Positions 7,467 to 17,115 of a stretch of 64,000 nt of DNA are shown in pieces. The DNA is from Luteibacter sp. 9135 (GTDB taxonomy: Bacteria; Pseudomonadota; Gammaproteobacteria; Xanthomonadales; Rhodanobacteraceae), in NCBI RefSeq assembly GCF_000745005.1, contig NZ_JQNB01000001.1:620001-684000 (forward strand). Reading direction: 5' to 3'. A program made the position numbers and the translations under genes. The first letter of the stretch is position 1. Every line of letters begins with the position of its first letter. The notes beneath the pieces were generated by a model that was given only the letters and a program-made list of their open reading frames with translations, did not search any database and was not told the origin of the DNA.

Positions 7467-8108
7467 ATGCCCGTTCGCACGCTCAGCCCCCTCGATCGCC
7501 TGCTGGCCGGTGTGGAGCGCGCCATGGAGGCCGTCGCGGGCTCGCCGGAAGCGGCGCGTCCGTCGCCCGGCGATACCGTGCCCGAGGCACCGATGTCGGA
7601 GCTGGAGCGCCGCCATGCGGCCGGACTGATGCGGATCAACCATGTGGGCGAGGTGTGCGCGCAGGCGCTCTACGTCGGCCAGGCCGCCCTGGCGCGCACC
7701 GACGAAACCCGCGCACACCTGATGCACGCCGCCCGCGAGGAAACGGATCACCTGGCCTGGTGTGCCGAGCGGCTCAGCCAGCTCGACAGCCGCCCCAGCC
7801 TGCTCAATCCCCTGTGGTATGCGGGCAGTTATGCGATCGGTGTCGCGGCCGCGGCCATCGGCGATCCGATCAGCCTGGGTTTCGTCGTGGAAACGGAACG
7901 CCAGGTGGAAGCGCACCTTGCCGAGCATCTCACGCGCCTGCCACCGCAAGACGAACGATCCCGGGCGATCCTCGCGCGCATGCAGGAGGACGAGGTGCGC
8001 CACGCGGATGCGGCGCAGGCCCGTGGCGGCATCGCGCTGCCCTGGCCCCTGCCCCGTTTGATGCAGGCGGCCTCGGCCGTGATGAAGACCGTGGCCTACC
8101 GCATCTAG
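7467..8108 (+). CDS. coq7: 3-demethoxyubiquinol 3-hydroxylase (Coq7)
   Basis: 213 residues. A di-iron carboxylate monooxygenase that adds the C6 hydroxyl in ubiquinone biosynthesis at the membrane. The ferritin-like iron ligands are visible in two EXXH sets: E62 (NHVGE), E92 and H95 (REETDH), and later glutamates ending in the second set EDEVRH (about residues 172-177). Hydrophobic stretches around residues 115-135 suit membrane association. It is divergent from rplM, with 270 bases between. Its stop codon overlaps the stop codon of the opposite-strand extensin-like gene. Confidence 0.95.
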   Translation: MPVRTLSPLDRLLAGVERAMEAVAGSPEAARPSPGDTVPEAPMSELERRHAAGLMRINHVGEVCAQALYVGQAALARTDETRAHLMHAAREETDHLAWCAERLSQLDSRPSLLNPLWYAGSYAIGVAAAAIGDPISLGFVVETERQVEAHLAEHLTRLPPQDERSRAILARMQEDEVRHADAAQARGGIALPWPLPRLMQAASAVMKTVAYRI

Positions 8109-8791
8109 CGGCAGCCGCCGTAGCCGCTTCCCTGCGCATGGAAGTGCGTGCGGTGGGCGGCGTTGTAATCCGGCCCCAACAACGCGCCGAAATAACCGCA
8201 ACCGTCAGCCTGCAGCCCGTGCAGGAAAGGCTCCTCTCGCGGGGCGCTCCAGTCACGCGCGACGACGATGCGCCGGCCGTCGGCCAGGCGGAACGCCGTG
8301 AGGTCGATCGCGTCGGCCCGCGCGTGGCGACTCAGCGGCGCATCGTTGCGGTGATAGACATTACGGCAGGCGTAGCTGCCCACATGCTCGATCACGCGCA
8401 CGGGTGAACCGAACGCCGCCCTGGCGCCCGGTTGCAGCGCCCTCCGCTCGAATAGCACCATCGCGGCGGCTAACGGGCAGGTGAGCATGACGGGCGACCC
8501 CAGCCGCGCCTCGCCCAGGGCGGACACGCGCACGGCATCGCTCCAGCCGCAGCCTCCGACTTCCTCGTGGTCGGCCAGCGGAACGAAGACGGCGCCGGCA
8601 TGCCGGAGGGCGGCCCGGCACATCGCGGGATTGCCACCGAGGCGGTCCAGCTTGTAGCGAAGAAAGACATCCGGCGGTGCAGTGAGGTCCAGCGGCGCCC
8701 ACGGGTTGTAACGATCCGGCGGCCGCCAGCCACTCGTCCCGACCAGGGCGACGACGGACAGCAAGAGGACGAAAAGCAGCAGCGCGCGCAT
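8105..8791 (-). CDS. Extensin-like C-terminal domain protein, exported
   Basis: 228 residues with an N-terminal hydrophobic signal or anchor ([16 protein letters not shown]). The remainder matches the extensin-like C-terminal family: a central [12 protein letters not shown], a Cys-rich core ([10 protein letters not shown]), [11 protein letters not shown] and a final [13 protein letters not shown]. The conserved His/Asp residues resemble those of D,D-peptidase-like (LAS/VanY-type) folds, so a peptidoglycan-related role is possible but unproven. It converges on coq7 and shares four bases with it at the stop codons. Confidence 0.8.
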   Translation of the reverse strand: MRALLLFVLLLSVVALVGTSGWRPPDRYNPWAPLDLTAPPDVFLRYKLDRLGGNPAMCRAALRHAGAVFVPLADHEEVGGCGWSDAVRVSALGEARLGSPVMLTCPLAAAMVLFERRALQPGARAAFGSPVRVIEHVGSYACRNVYHRNDAPLSRHARADAIDLTAFRLADGRRIVVARDWSAPREEPFLHGLQADGCGYFGALLGPDYNAAHRTHFHAQGSGYGGCR

Positions 8792-8831
8792 GCCCTACAT
8801 CCTAGGCATGCGTGCGTGAAGGCGGCTCCGG

Positions 8832-9704
8832 TCAGGCCGCCCTGCCCACGGCGTCCAGTTCGCGCAGCACATCGGCGTCCAGCGTGAGATCGGCGGCGGC
8901 CAGGTTCTCGGTCAGGTGGGCGACCGATGACGTGCCGGGGATCAACAGGATGTTCGGCGAGCGGTGCAGCAACCACGCCAGGGCCACCTGCATGGGCGTT
9001 GCGCCCAGACGCGTGGCGATGCCGCTCAGCGTATCCGACTGCAGTGGACTGAACCCGCCCAGCGGGAAGAAGGGCACGTAGGCGATACCGGCCGCCTTCA
9101 GGTCGTCGATGAACGCGTCGTCCGCGCGCTGGGCCAGGTTGTACATGTTCTGGACGCAGACGATGTCGCACAGGCCACGGCCTTCGGCCAACTGGGTCGG
9201 AGTGATGTTGCTCAGCCCGATGTGCCGCACCAGGCCTTGCTGCTGAAGGCCCGCCACCGTTTCCAGCATGGGCGCGATGGACCCTTCCGCGGGGCCATGG
9301 GTGTCGAACATCACCCGGAGGTTCACCACGTCGAGCACGTCACGGCCCAGGTTCCGCAGGTTGTCGTGCACGGCGGCGGTGAGCTCCCCCGGGGAGAAGG
9401 CGGGCAGCCAACCACCCTTTTCGTCACGGCGCGCGCCGATCTTGGTCACGATGACCAGGTCGTCGCGGTACGGATGCAGGGCCTCGCGAATCAGCTGGTT
9501 GGTGACATGCGGACCGTAGAAGTCGCTGGTGTCGATATGGTCCACGCCCTGTTCCACGGCGGCACGCAGCACGGCCAACGCGGCATCGCGGTCCTTCGGC
9601 GGGCCGAACACCCCCGGGCCGGCCAGCTGCATCGCCCCGTAGCCCAGCCGATGGACCGGAAGGTCGCCGAGATGGAAGGTGCCCGACGTCTGGATCGTGG
9701 TCAT
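8832..9704 (-). CDS. Aldo/keto reductase
   Basis: 290 residues with the family's layout: N-terminal RLGYGAMQLAG, the catalytic Asp/Tyr region HIDTSDFYGPH (about residues 57-67), Lys in VTKIGA, and the NADPH-binding C-terminal segment IPGTSSVAHLTENLAA. The predicted fold is a TIM barrel that reduces aldehydes or ketones with NADPH. The start at 9704 has GGGAG upstream. It is divergent from a LysR-type regulator, with 117 bases between, a typical regulator/target arrangement. Substrate unknown. Confidence 0.93.
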   Translation of the reverse strand: MTTIQTSGTFHLGDLPVHRLGYGAMQLAGPGVFGPPKDRDAALAVLRAAVEQGVDHIDTSDFYGPHVTNQLIREALHPYRDDLVIVTKIGARRDEKGGWLPAFSPGELTAAVHDNLRNLGRDVLDVVNLRVMFDTHGPAEGSIAPMLETVAGLQQQGLVRHIGLSNITPTQLAEGRGLCDIVCVQNMYNLAQRADDAFIDDLKAAGIAYVPFFPLGGFSPLQSDTLSGIATRLGATPMQVALAWLLHRSPNILLIPGTSSVAHLTENLAAADLTLDADVLRELDAVGRAA

Positions 9705-9821
9705 GGAAGAACTCCCGATTGAGTGAGTGCGTAGCGTAGGCGCCGACGGATAAGCCGATAAGAGGGCACAATCGGCACGGCCTGTCCCGCATTCCGCACA
9801 ACCCATGTCTAGGAGATGACC

Positions 9822-10727
9822 ATGAAAGCGGACCTCGGCGACCTGCATGCCTTCGTCACCGTCGCGACGGCCGGCGGATTTCGCGAAGGGGCGCGCCTGA
9901 GCGGCGGCAGCGCCTCCGCCCTGAGCGAGGCGGTCCGCCGGCTGGAGGCCCGTCTCGGGGTGCGCCTGCTGAATCGCACCACGCGCAGCGTGGCGCCGAC
10001 CGAGGCCGGTCGCGGCCTGCTCGATCGCCTCGCGCCGGCCCTGGCCGAGGTGGGACAGGCGCTGGATGTCGTCAACAGCTTCCGCGATCGCCCCGCCGGA
10101 ACGCTGCGCCTGAACGTTCCCATGAGCGCCTCCCGACTGGTCCTGCCGGCTCTTGTCCCGACCTTCCTGGCGGCTTATCCGGATATCCGGCTCGAGGTCC
10201 TCACGGACGAGAGCTTCGTCGATGTCCTCGCGGCCGGCTGCGACGCCGGTATCCGCTACGACGAGCGCCTGGAGCAGGACATGATCGCGATACCGATCGG
10301 CCCCCGGGTCCAGCGCTTCGCCACGGCCGCCTCGCCGGCGTACCTGGATCGCCACGGCCGCCCGGCGCACCCGCGCGAGCTGCTGGGGCACGCCTGCCTG
10401 CGCGGGCGGTTCGCCAGCGGCAACATGCCCGCCTGGGAGTTCGAGAGGGACGGCGAAACGGTCTGGGTCGAGCCGACCGGCCCACTCGTGGTCCGGATCG
10501 GCGGCGCCACCGACCTCGCGGTGGATGCGGCCATCGCCGGCACGGGCATCGTCATGCTGTTCGAGGACTGGCTGCGGCCACACCTGGACAGCGGTGCGCT
10601 CGAACCCGTGCTGGCATCCTGGTGGCTGTCGTTCCCAGGCCCGTTCCTCTACTACCCCGGACGACGCCTGGTACCCGCGCCCCTGCGCGCCTTCATCGAC
10701 TTCATCCGGGCGACGGCGCCGGCCTGA
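9822..10727 (+). CDS. LysR-type transcriptional regulator
   Basis: 301 residues from the ATG six bases after AGGAG; an ATG two codons earlier touches that ribosome site and is less likely. Residues about 1-60 form the LysR winged helix (RLEARLGVRLLNRTTRSVAP) and about 88-295 the periplasmic-binding-like effector domain. It belongs by sequence style to the DsdA/CrgA-like subgroup often controlling nearby oxidoreductases. It is divergent from the aldo/keto reductase, its probable target. Effector unknown. Confidence 0.93.
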   Translation: MKADLGDLHAFVTVATAGGFREGARLSGGSASALSEAVRRLEARLGVRLLNRTTRSVAPTEAGRGLLDRLAPALAEVGQALDVVNSFRDRPAGTLRLNVPMSASRLVLPALVPTFLAAYPDIRLEVLTDESFVDVLAAGCDAGIRYDERLEQDMIAIPIGPRVQRFATAASPAYLDRHGRPAHPRELLGHACLRGRFASGNMPAWEFERDGETVWVEPTGPLVVRIGGATDLAVDAAIAGTGIVMLFEDWLRPHLDSGALEPVLASWWLSFPGPFLYYPGRRLVPAPLRAFIDFIRATAPA

Positions 10728-10740
10728 ACAAAGGACAGGC

Positions 10741-10768
10741 AAAAAAAACCCCGCTTTTTCGCGGGGTT
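10741..10768 (-). terminator. Rho-independent terminator of speD
   Basis: Stem AACCCCGC (10747-10754) and GCGGGGTT (10761-10768) with loop TTTTTC. On the minus strand it is followed by a run of eight T, ending speD. On the plus strand the T-run is short (TTTG), so it may also weakly end the LysR gene. Confidence 0.85.
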
Positions 10769-10774
10769 TGTGAA

Positions 10775-11560
10775 TCACATCAGGTTGCGGCCGTGGAACA
10801 GCTCCTCGATTTCCCGGCGCAGCAGCGATTCGATGCGCTGGCGCTCCTTGAAGGAGAGATCGTCGGCCTGGGCCTCGAACAGGTAGGTGTCGAGGTCGAA
10901 GTCCTTGATGTGCATCTTGGTGTGGAAGATGTTTTCCTGGTAGACGTTCACGTCGAACATCTCGTACTTCTGACGGATGTGCTTGGCGAGGTAGTCCTGC
11001 ACCGAATTGATCTTGTGGTCGATGAAGTGCTTCTTGCCCTTCACGTCGCGCGTGAAGCCGCGCACGCGGTAGTCGGCGATCACGATGTCCGACTCGAAGC
11101 TGTCGATCAGGTAGTTCAGTGCCTTCAGCGGCGAGATGACGCCGCACGTAGCCACGTCGATGTCCGCGCGAAATGTCGCGATGCCGTTGTGCGGATGCGT
11201 TTCCGGGTAGGTATGGACGGTGATGTGGCTCTTGTCCATGTGGGCGACGACGGCACCGGAGATGGTGTCGCGGCCCAGCTTCTCGACCACCGGTTCTTCC
11301 GAGATCAGGATGGTGACCGATGCGCCCTGCGGGTCGTAGTCCTGGCGGGCGATGTTCAGGATGTTGGCGCCGATGATCTCGGCCACATCCGTGAGGATCT
11401 GGGTCAGGCGATCGGCGTCGTACTGCTCATCGATGTACTCGATGTAGTTCTGGCGCTGCTGTTCGGACACCGCATAGCAGATGTCGTAGATGTTGAAGCT
11501 GAGCGCCTTGGTAAGGTTGTTGAAACCTTGCAGACGAAGGCGGGGAAGCGGTTTGACCAC
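10775..11560 (-). CDS. speD: S-adenosylmethionine decarboxylase proenzyme
   Basis: 261 residues, close to the 264 of E. coli SpeD (class 1A). It makes decarboxylated AdoMet, the aminopropyl donor for spermidine. The self-cleavage site that yields the pyruvoyl cofactor is at Ser111 in [14 protein letters not shown] (E. coli Ser112). The gene is monocistronic, with its own terminator, and divergent from clp. Confidence 0.96.
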   Translation of the reverse strand: MVKPLPRLRLQGFNNLTKALSFNIYDICYAVSEQQRQNYIEYIDEQYDADRLTQILTDVAEIIGANILNIARQDYDPQGASVTILISEEPVVEKLGRDTISGAVVAHMDKSHITVHTYPETHPHNGIATFRADIDVATCGVISPLKALNYLIDSFESDIVIADYRVRGFTRDVKGKKHFIDHKINSVQDYLAKHIRQKYEMFDVNVYQENIFHTKMHIKDFDLDTYLFEAQADDLSFKERQRIESLLRREIEELFHGRNLM

Positions 11561-11893
11561 AGCGACTCTCCGAGGCCGGGAGGAACGGCCAGCAGTAGAC
11601 GCGGGTTAGCAGCTAGGGTCCCCGCAGGTGATGTAAGCGACGGGGCGTCATTCTGCCCGGCGCTTGTGTACGGCATAAGACAAAGGGTCCCTACACCGAG
11701 GGGGTGAAATTATGAGGCAAGACGCTCAGGAATTGAACACGCCCGGGGTGGATCGATTTAATTTGTGGATTTTGTGCCCCGGTTGTCTGCAATAATCGCC
11801 CTGACACATGGCAAGTAGGCGACGCCTGACGGAAAACCGTCGGCATACACTCATCCGGGGCTGCCATGCCATTGCGACCCATCGGAATCAGCT
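11561..11893. other. 333-base intergenic region between speD and clp
   Basis: No open frame here looks like a gene. This is an AT-richer stretch (about 11700-11800, for example AATTATGAGG and TTTAATTTGTGGATTTTGTG) that stands out from its GC-rich surroundings and probably holds the divergent promoters of speD and clp. An AATAAT hexamer near 11790 is a candidate -10 box, but no convincing -35 pairs with it. No riboswitch or terminator was seen. Confidence 0.5.
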
Positions 11894-12589
11894 GTGGCCC
11901 AACTCAAATACTTGCTTCAACAGGCTTTCGAACGTTCGCAAGCGCCGACGGGCTTTGCGCCGGACCCCATCGCGATGGGCCGCTTCCTGGACGCATGCCA
12001 TCGCCGCCGCTACCCCGGCAAGACCGCGATCATCCGCCCGGGCGATCCGGCCAACACACTGTACTACGTGGTCGAAGGCTCGCTGGCGGTGTGCACCGAG
12101 GACGAGGAAGGCCGTGAGCTGATCCTGGCCTACATCAACCGGGGGCAGTTCATCGGCGAGATGGGCCTGTTCGTCGAGCAGGCCCAGCGCGAGTCGCTGG
12201 TGCGTACCCGCACCGCCGTGGAGATGGCAGAGATCAGCTACGAGCGGCTGTTCCAGCTGCTGGAGGGCCCACTCGCCGCCGAATGCCCCAAGCTACTGTT
12301 CGCCATCGGTTCCCAGCTGACCCATCGCCTGCTGCGCACTTCACGCCAGGTCAGCCGCATGGCCTTCATGGACGTGACCAACCGGGTATCCCGCACGCTG
12401 CTGGACCTGTGCCAGGAGCCGGACGCCATGACCCACCCGGACGGCACCCAGATCCGCATCTCCCGCCAGGAGGTCAGCCGGATCGTGGGTTGCTCGCGCG
12501 AAATGGTGGGACGCGTGCTCAAGCAGCTGGAAGAAGAGCGGATGATCGATGTGGCGGGCAAGACCATCGTGGTGCGCGGCACCCGCTAG
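11894..12589 (+). CDS. clp: CRP/FNR-family global regulator Clp
   Basis: 231 residues, starting at GTG. Residues about 25-135 form the cyclic-nucleotide-binding fold (IIRPGDPANTLYYVVEGSLA, GQFIGEMGLF) and about 150-225 the Crp-type helix-turn-helix (SRQEVSRIVGCSREMVGRVL). It closely resembles Xanthomonas Clp, which regulates extracellular enzymes and other traits and there responds to cyclic di-GMP rather than cAMP. Whether that holds here cannot be told from sequence alone. Targets may include the type II secretion system and exported proteins in this window (inference). Confidence 0.93.
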   Translation: MAQLKYLLQQAFERSQAPTGFAPDPIAMGRFLDACHRRRYPGKTAIIRPGDPANTLYYVVEGSLAVCTEDEEGRELILAYINRGQFIGEMGLFVEQAQRESLVRTRTAVEMAEISYERLFQLLEGPLAAECPKLLFAIGSQLTHRLLRTSRQVSRMAFMDVTNRVSRTLLDLCQEPDAMTHPDGTQIRISRQEVSRIVGCSREMVGRVLKQLEEERMIDVAGKTIVVRGTR

Positions 12590-12604
12590 GCCCCAGGGCG
12601 CGGC

Positions 12605-13555
12605 TCAGCCGCCCCGGTAGATCATGTGGACGTCCGCGCGCTCGTAGTGCGAGCCCGGACGCAGTGCCGGCTGCAACTCGAACCCGGCGCGCCGGTACAT
12701 GCCAAGGGCCCTCGCCAGCCGGCTGTTGGATTCCAGGAACAGTTCCGTGCCCGCCCGGGCGCGGTAGTCGGCGATTGCCGCGTCGAGCAGCTTGCGGCCC
12801 GCGCCTAGCCCTCGGTAGTTCTCGTCCACACCCATTTTCGACAGCTCGTAGACCCCGCCCCCATGGTGCAGCAAGGCGCAGGTGCCTATGACTTCGCTGG
12901 CGTAGAGCGCGAACAGGATCGTGCCGCCGCGGGCCAGCACCTTCCCCTCCGGATCGGCGAACAAGGCACGGTCGACGTCCTCGACCCGGAAATGGCGTTC
13001 CAGCCACTGCTGGTTGAGGCGCTGGAAATGCGGCGCCAGCGCCGGCTCGTAGGGAACGATACGCACGGTTTCGCTGGCCAGCGCCGCGCGCTGGTCGAGG
13101 ATGGCCGCGACCAGTGGACGCTCGGCCAGGGCCTGTTCGCAGCCGTCGATCGCCTCCAGCAGCGCCAGCCCCCGGCCCCCCATGGACGCCGCCATGCCGC
13201 GGCGAATGGATAGCCATACCGGCCCCAGCGCACCGAGTGCCGACTCCCCCGCGTCGGTCAGCGCCAGCACGCTGCGCCGGCCGTCCCGCGGGTCGCGCTG
13301 GCGAACCACCATGCCCGCGTCCACCAGTCGATCCGCCAGTTGGCTGACCGCCGAATGGGTCTGCCCGATGGCCGAGGCCACCTCGGTCACGGTGGTGGGC
13401 CCGACATCGCGCAGGAATCGCAGCACCGGAAACCAGCGCGACTCGATGCCCGCGTCACAGGCCCGGTAAACCTCGTCCACCGCCTGGTAGAAATGATCGC
13501 TGAGCGCCTTGAGCCGGCTGCCGAGCGCAAGTTCACGCAGGGAGGAGAGGTACAT
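12605..13555 (-). CDS. MarR-GNAT fusion (transcriptional regulator plus N-acetyltransferase)
   Basis: 316 residues. The N-terminal part (about 1-140) is a MarR winged helix (TVTEVASAIGQTHSAVSQLA, then RQRDPRDGRRSVLALT). The C-terminal part (about 155-310) is a GNAT acetyltransferase with the acetyl-CoA loop NYRGLGAGRKLLDAAI. The start is at 13555; the frame is open upstream but that part does not look like MarR. The acetylated substrate is unknown. It converges on clp and is divergent from the TSUP permease at 13695, which it may regulate. Confidence 0.9.
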   Translation of the reverse strand: MYLSSLRELALGSRLKALSDHFYQAVDEVYRACDAGIESRWFPVLRFLRDVGPTTVTEVASAIGQTHSAVSQLADRLVDAGMVVRQRDPRDGRRSVLALTDAGESALGALGPVWLSIRRGMAASMGGRGLALLEAIDGCEQALAERPLVAAILDQRAALASETVRIVPYEPALAPHFQRLNQQWLERHFRVEDVDRALFADPEGKVLARGGTILFALYASEVIGTCALLHHGGGVYELSKMGVDENYRGLGAGRKLLDAAIADYRARAGTELFLESNSRLARALGMYRRAGFELQPALRPGSHYERADVHMIYRGG

Positions 13556-13694
13556 CGGGCATCCGCGCAAGGGGTCGAAAGCCGAGGCTAGCGGCGGCGG
13601 GATGTCGCACGCAAGCGATACGGGCAACCCCTTCATTCCCGGCACGCATGCCGGTGGGCTATGGTGTGTCCACCATCCACGACAACGACGGCGC

Positions 13695-14441
13695 ATGGAC
13701 TGGAGCCAGTTCCTCATCTTCGCCGGCGTCGGCCTGCTCGCCCAGCTGGTCGATGGCGCGCTGGGCATGGCCTATGGACTCGTGTCCAACGCCGTGCTGC
13801 TCGCACTCGGCCTGCCCCCGGCGGTGGCGAGCGCCACCGTGCATACGGCCGAAGTGTTCACCACCGGGGTGTCGGGCGGGGCCCACGCCTTCTTCGGCAA
13901 CGTGGACTGGAAGACCTTCCGCCGCCTCGCCATTCCCGGGGTGGTAGGCGGCATCCTGGGGGCCTGGTTCCTGGCCAGTGTCGACGGCGACGTGCTGAAG
14001 CCCTTCGTCTATGCCTACCTGCTGATCCTGGGGATGGTGGTGCTGGTGCGCGCCACGGGCCGCACCGTGTCGCGCCATCGGGTCCGGCACAAGGGCATCC
14101 TGGGCTTCTGCGCCGGACTGCTCGACGCCATCGGCGGGGGGGGCTGGGGCCCGATCGCCACCTCCACGCTGCTGGCCAGGGGCGGGGACGTGCGGCAGAC
14201 CATCGGCACGGTGAACGCGGCGGAGTTCGTGGTGACGATCGCCATCTCGTCGACGCTGATCTTCCATATGGGCGTGCAGCACTGGCCCATCGTGCTGGGC
14301 CTGCTCACGGGCGGCGTCATCGCCGCGCCGATCGCCGCGTGGCTGGTCAGGCACCTGCCGCCCCGTTACGTCATGGTCGCGGTAGGTTGCCTGATCGTGG
14401 GTATCAGCCTCTACCAGTTGGGCTCGTACTTCCTGCGCTGA
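13695..14441 (+). CDS. TSUP (TauE/SafE) family permease
   Basis: 248 residues with about eight hydrophobic segments and the two family repeats, each with a Gly/Pro-rich helix (LVDGALGMAYGLVSNAVLL near residue 19; LLDAIGGGGWGPIATSTLL near 142). Proteins of this family move sulfite, sulfonates, sulfoacetate or other small anions across the inner membrane; which one is not readable from sequence. Divergent from the MarR-GNAT gene with 139 bases between starts. Confidence 0.9.
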   Translation: MDWSQFLIFAGVGLLAQLVDGALGMAYGLVSNAVLLALGLPPAVASATVHTAEVFTTGVSGGAHAFFGNVDWKTFRRLAIPGVVGGILGAWFLASVDGDVLKPFVYAYLLILGMVVLVRATGRTVSRHRVRHKGILGFCAGLLDAIGGGGWGPIATSTLLARGGDVRQTIGTVNAAEFVVTIAISSTLIFHMGVQHWPIVLGLLTGGVIAAPIAAWLVRHLPPRYVMVAVGCLIVGISLYQLGSYFLR

Positions 14442-14460
14442 GGCGCTGGCCGGACGTGGG

Positions 14461-15168
14461 TCAGAACCAGTGCAGCACGTCCAGCCGATCGCCCAGGGCG
14501 CGGCGGGCCTTCCTCTCCATCTTGGGCGATGGATTGACCAGCACCGCCTTGTCGGCGGCGCGCAGCATGGCCAGGTCGGACAGGGAATCGCTGTAGGCCA
14601 GGGCCCAGGGCCGCGGGATGCCGGCCTTGTCAAGATTGCGCACCTTCATGCCTTCGACGTTGTGCACGGTGAAGTGCACCCCCAGCGGGCCGCCGCGCGT
14701 GGACGACGCGATCAGTTCGTAACCGGCCAGGCTCACCTCGTCCAGGATGGACTCGACCATCGTGAGGTCGTTGCCGCTGACGATGACGACCCGGTCACCC
14801 AGCGCGACGTGCCGGCGCAACGTCGCCACCGCATCGCGCAGGAACACGCCGGGGCGCCGGGCGTAGACCCTGGCGAACGCACCGACCCGGCGACGATAGC
14901 TGGCTTCCCGCCGACCGAAGGTCACCACACGCAGGAAGACGCGCCCGAGGAGGCGGCTGCCCGCCACGGTCGGCAGCAGCAAAGGAACGAAGGGCAGCAA
15001 CGGCAGGCCGAGCAACAGGCGCCAGCGACCGGCGCCGGAGAGGCACTCGCGGAAATACAGCTCGAGCGTCTGGTGACGCACGATGACGCCGTCGAAGTCG
15101 AACAGGACGACGCGACGCACGTCGGCGACGGGGCCAGGTGACCCCGTCGTTTCACTCCCCTGGTCCAT
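14461..15168 (-). CDS. HAD-superfamily phosphatase (subclass IB-like)
   Basis: 235 residues. HAD motif I is VVLFDFDGVIV (about residues 20-30), motif II is VVIVSGND near residue 130, and motifs III/IV are seen in KVRNLDKAG and AYSDSLSDLAML. A hydrophobic insertion (about 46-75, LLLGLPLLPFVPLLLPTVAG) may bind membrane. It starts seven bases after the trpC stop, so it is probably co-transcribed with trpGDC. A role in serine or tryptophan supply would be a guess; substrate unknown. Confidence 0.85.
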   Translation of the reverse strand: MDQGSETTGSPGPVADVRRVVLFDFDGVIVRHQTLELYFRECLSGAGRWRLLLGLPLLPFVPLLLPTVAGSRLLGRVFLRVVTFGRREASYRRRVGAFARVYARRPGVFLRDAVATLRRHVALGDRVVIVSGNDLTMVESILDEVSLAGYELIASSTRGGPLGVHFTVHNVEGMKVRNLDKAGIPRPWALAYSDSLSDLAMLRAADKAVLVNPSPKMERKARRALGDRLDVLHWF

Positions 15169-15175
15169 GCCGCGC

Positions 15176-16015
15176 CTAGTGCTTGTGCGTCAGGCTGGGC
15201 GTGTCGAACAGCTTGCGCAGTTCCGTACCGGGATCGGCGGCGCGCATGAAGGCCTCGCCAACCAGGAAGCAGTCGATGCCCTTGTCGCGCAGCATCTTGA
15301 CGTCTTCGCGGTTGTGGATACCGGATTCGGCGACCAGTGTGCCGTCACCGACCAGTTCCTTAAGGCGCAGCGAGGTTCCCAGCGACGTCTCGAACGTGCG
15401 CAGGTTGCGGTTGTTGACGCCGATGAGGGGCACGGGGAGTTCGAGTGCGACTTCGAGCTCTTCCTCGTTGTGGACCTCGACCAGGACGTCCAGGTCGAGC
15501 TCGGCGGCGAGCATGGATAGCTCGAGCAGGGCCTCGTGATCATGGATGACATCGTCGTCCGTCTTGGTGGCGAACGCGGCGACGATCAGCAGGATGCAGT
15601 CGGCACCGATGGTGCGCGCCTCGTACACCTGATATTCGTCGACGATGAAATCCTTGCGCAGGATGGGCAACTTGCAGGCCCCGCGCGCCTGGCGCACGAA
15701 GTCCTCGTGACCCTGGAAGAAATCGGCGTCGGTGAGGACGGAAAGGCACGCGGCTCCGCCTTGCTCGTAGCTGCGGGCGATCTCCGCCGGATTGAAGTCG
15801 GCGCGGATCAGCCCCTTGCTCGGGCTGGCCTTCTTGATCTCGGCGATCACCGCCGGCTGGCCGTCGTGCAGCTTGGCGTCGATGGCCGCCACGAAGCCGC
15901 GCGTGGGCTCCAGGTCGGCGATCATTGCGGCGAGGTCATCCAGCGAGCGATGACGCTTGCGTTCGGCTACTTCTTCCGCCTTGCGGGTGAGAATGCGATG
16001 GAGGATGTCGGGCAT
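15176..16015 (-). CDS. trpC: Indole-3-glycerol phosphate synthase
   Basis: 279 residues, stand-alone (not fused to TrpF). It closes the indole ring from CdRP in tryptophan synthesis. Signatures: [15 protein letters not shown] (catalytic Lys region), [27 protein letters not shown], and the phosphate-binding [16 protein letters not shown] and [12 protein letters not shown] segments of the TIM barrel. Third gene of a trpG-trpD-trpC run; 49 bases separate it from trpD. Confidence 0.96.
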   Translation of the reverse strand: MPDILHRILTRKAEEVAERKRHRSLDDLAAMIADLEPTRGFVAAIDAKLHDGQPAVIAEIKKASPSKGLIRADFNPAEIARSYEQGGAACLSVLTDADFFQGHEDFVRQARGACKLPILRKDFIVDEYQVYEARTIGADCILLIVAAFATKTDDDVIHDHEALLELSMLAAELDLDVLVEVHNEEELEVALELPVPLIGVNNRNLRTFETSLGTSLRLKELVGDGTLVAESGIHNREDVKMLRDKGIDCFLVGEAFMRAADPGTELRKLFDTPSLTHKH

Positions 16016-16064
16016 CGAAGCGCTTCCTTGGGTAAGGCCGGGCAGAGGGGGATTCCCGGCGATC

Positions 16065-17096
16065 TCAGGCGCCGAGCCGCCGGGTGGCGGCCACGAACGC
16101 ATGCATTTTTGCACGAGCCGCGCCACTTGCGATCGTCTGGCGGGCAAGATCGATACCCGCCCGGATCGTGGGCGCCACATCCGCCGTGTACAGGGCGGCG
16201 CCGGCATTCAGGCAGACGATGTCCTGGGGTACGCCGGGCACGCCGGAGATGGCGTCCACCAGCATCGCCATGGAGCCCTCGGCATCCTCCACCCGCAGGT
16301 TGCGACTGGATGCCATGGCCAGCCCGAAATCCTCCGGCTCGATCTCGTATTCATGGACCACGCCGTCGCGCAGCTCCCCTACCAGGGTGGCAGCGCCCAG
16401 CGAGATCTCGTCCATGCCGTCGCGGCCCCAGACCACCAGGGCGTGCTTCGCGCCCAGGGCCTGCAGCGCGCGGATCTGGATGCCGACCAGGTCAGGATGG
16501 AACACGCCCATCAGGATGTTCGGCGCCCCGGCGGGATTGGTCAGCGGACCGAGGATGTTGAAGAGGGTGCGGACCCCCATCTCGCGCCGGACCGGGGAGA
16601 CCACCTTCATCGCGGGATGGTGGTTCGGCGCGAACATGAAGCCGATATCCACCTCGGCCATGCAGACGGCCACCTGGGCTGGCAGCAAGTCGATCCGCGC
16701 GCCCAGGGCCTCCAGCACATCGGCGCTGCCGGACTTGGACGACACGCTGCGGCCACCGTGCTTCGCCACCCGCGCACCGGCGGCGGCGGCGACGAACATG
16801 GATGCCGTGGAGATATTGAAGGTGGACGCGCCATCGCCGCCCGTACCCACGATATCGACGAAATGCGGGTGGGTGCCAGCGTCCACACGCGCCGAGAGGT
16901 CGCGCATCACGCGCGCCGCGCCGGTGATCTCGCCCACCGTTTCCTTCTTCACCCGAAGGCCGGTAAGGATGGCGGCCGTCATCAGCGGGCTGACATCGCC
17001 GCGCATGATCTGGTGCATCAGCTCGATCATCTCGTCGTGGAAGATCTCGCGGTGCTCGATCGTGCGCTGCAGCGCCTCGGAGGGGGTCATCGGCAT
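16065..17096 (-). CDS. trpD: Anthranilate phosphoribosyltransferase
   Basis: 343 residues, family-typical. It transfers phosphoribose from PRPP to anthranilate. The PRPP-binding [14 protein letters not shown] (about residues 83-96) and the anthranilate/Mg region [20 protein letters not shown] (about 112-131) are intact, as is the [11 protein letters not shown] segment. Lies 19 bases downstream of trpG. Confidence 0.97.
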   Translation of the reverse strand: MPMTPSEALQRTIEHREIFHDEMIELMHQIMRGDVSPLMTAAILTGLRVKKETVGEITGAARVMRDLSARVDAGTHPHFVDIVGTGGDGASTFNISTASMFVAAAAGARVAKHGGRSVSSKSGSADVLEALGARIDLLPAQVAVCMAEVDIGFMFAPNHHPAMKVVSPVRREMGVRTLFNILGPLTNPAGAPNILMGVFHPDLVGIQIRALQALGAKHALVVWGRDGMDEISLGAATLVGELRDGVVHEYEIEPEDFGLAMASSRNLRVEDAEGSMAMLVDAISGVPGVPQDIVCLNAGAALYTADVAPTIRAGIDLARQTIASGAARAKMHAFVAATRRLGA

Positions 17097-17115
17097 GGCG
17101 CCTGAATCCTTGTCG

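Noticed and set aside
8832..11147. A 771-codon minus-strand frame extending the aldo/keto reductase upstream
   Set aside because: The upstream 480 codons are antisense to the LysR gene and run through speD in the wrong frame; the reductase has its own ATG and ribosome site at 9704.
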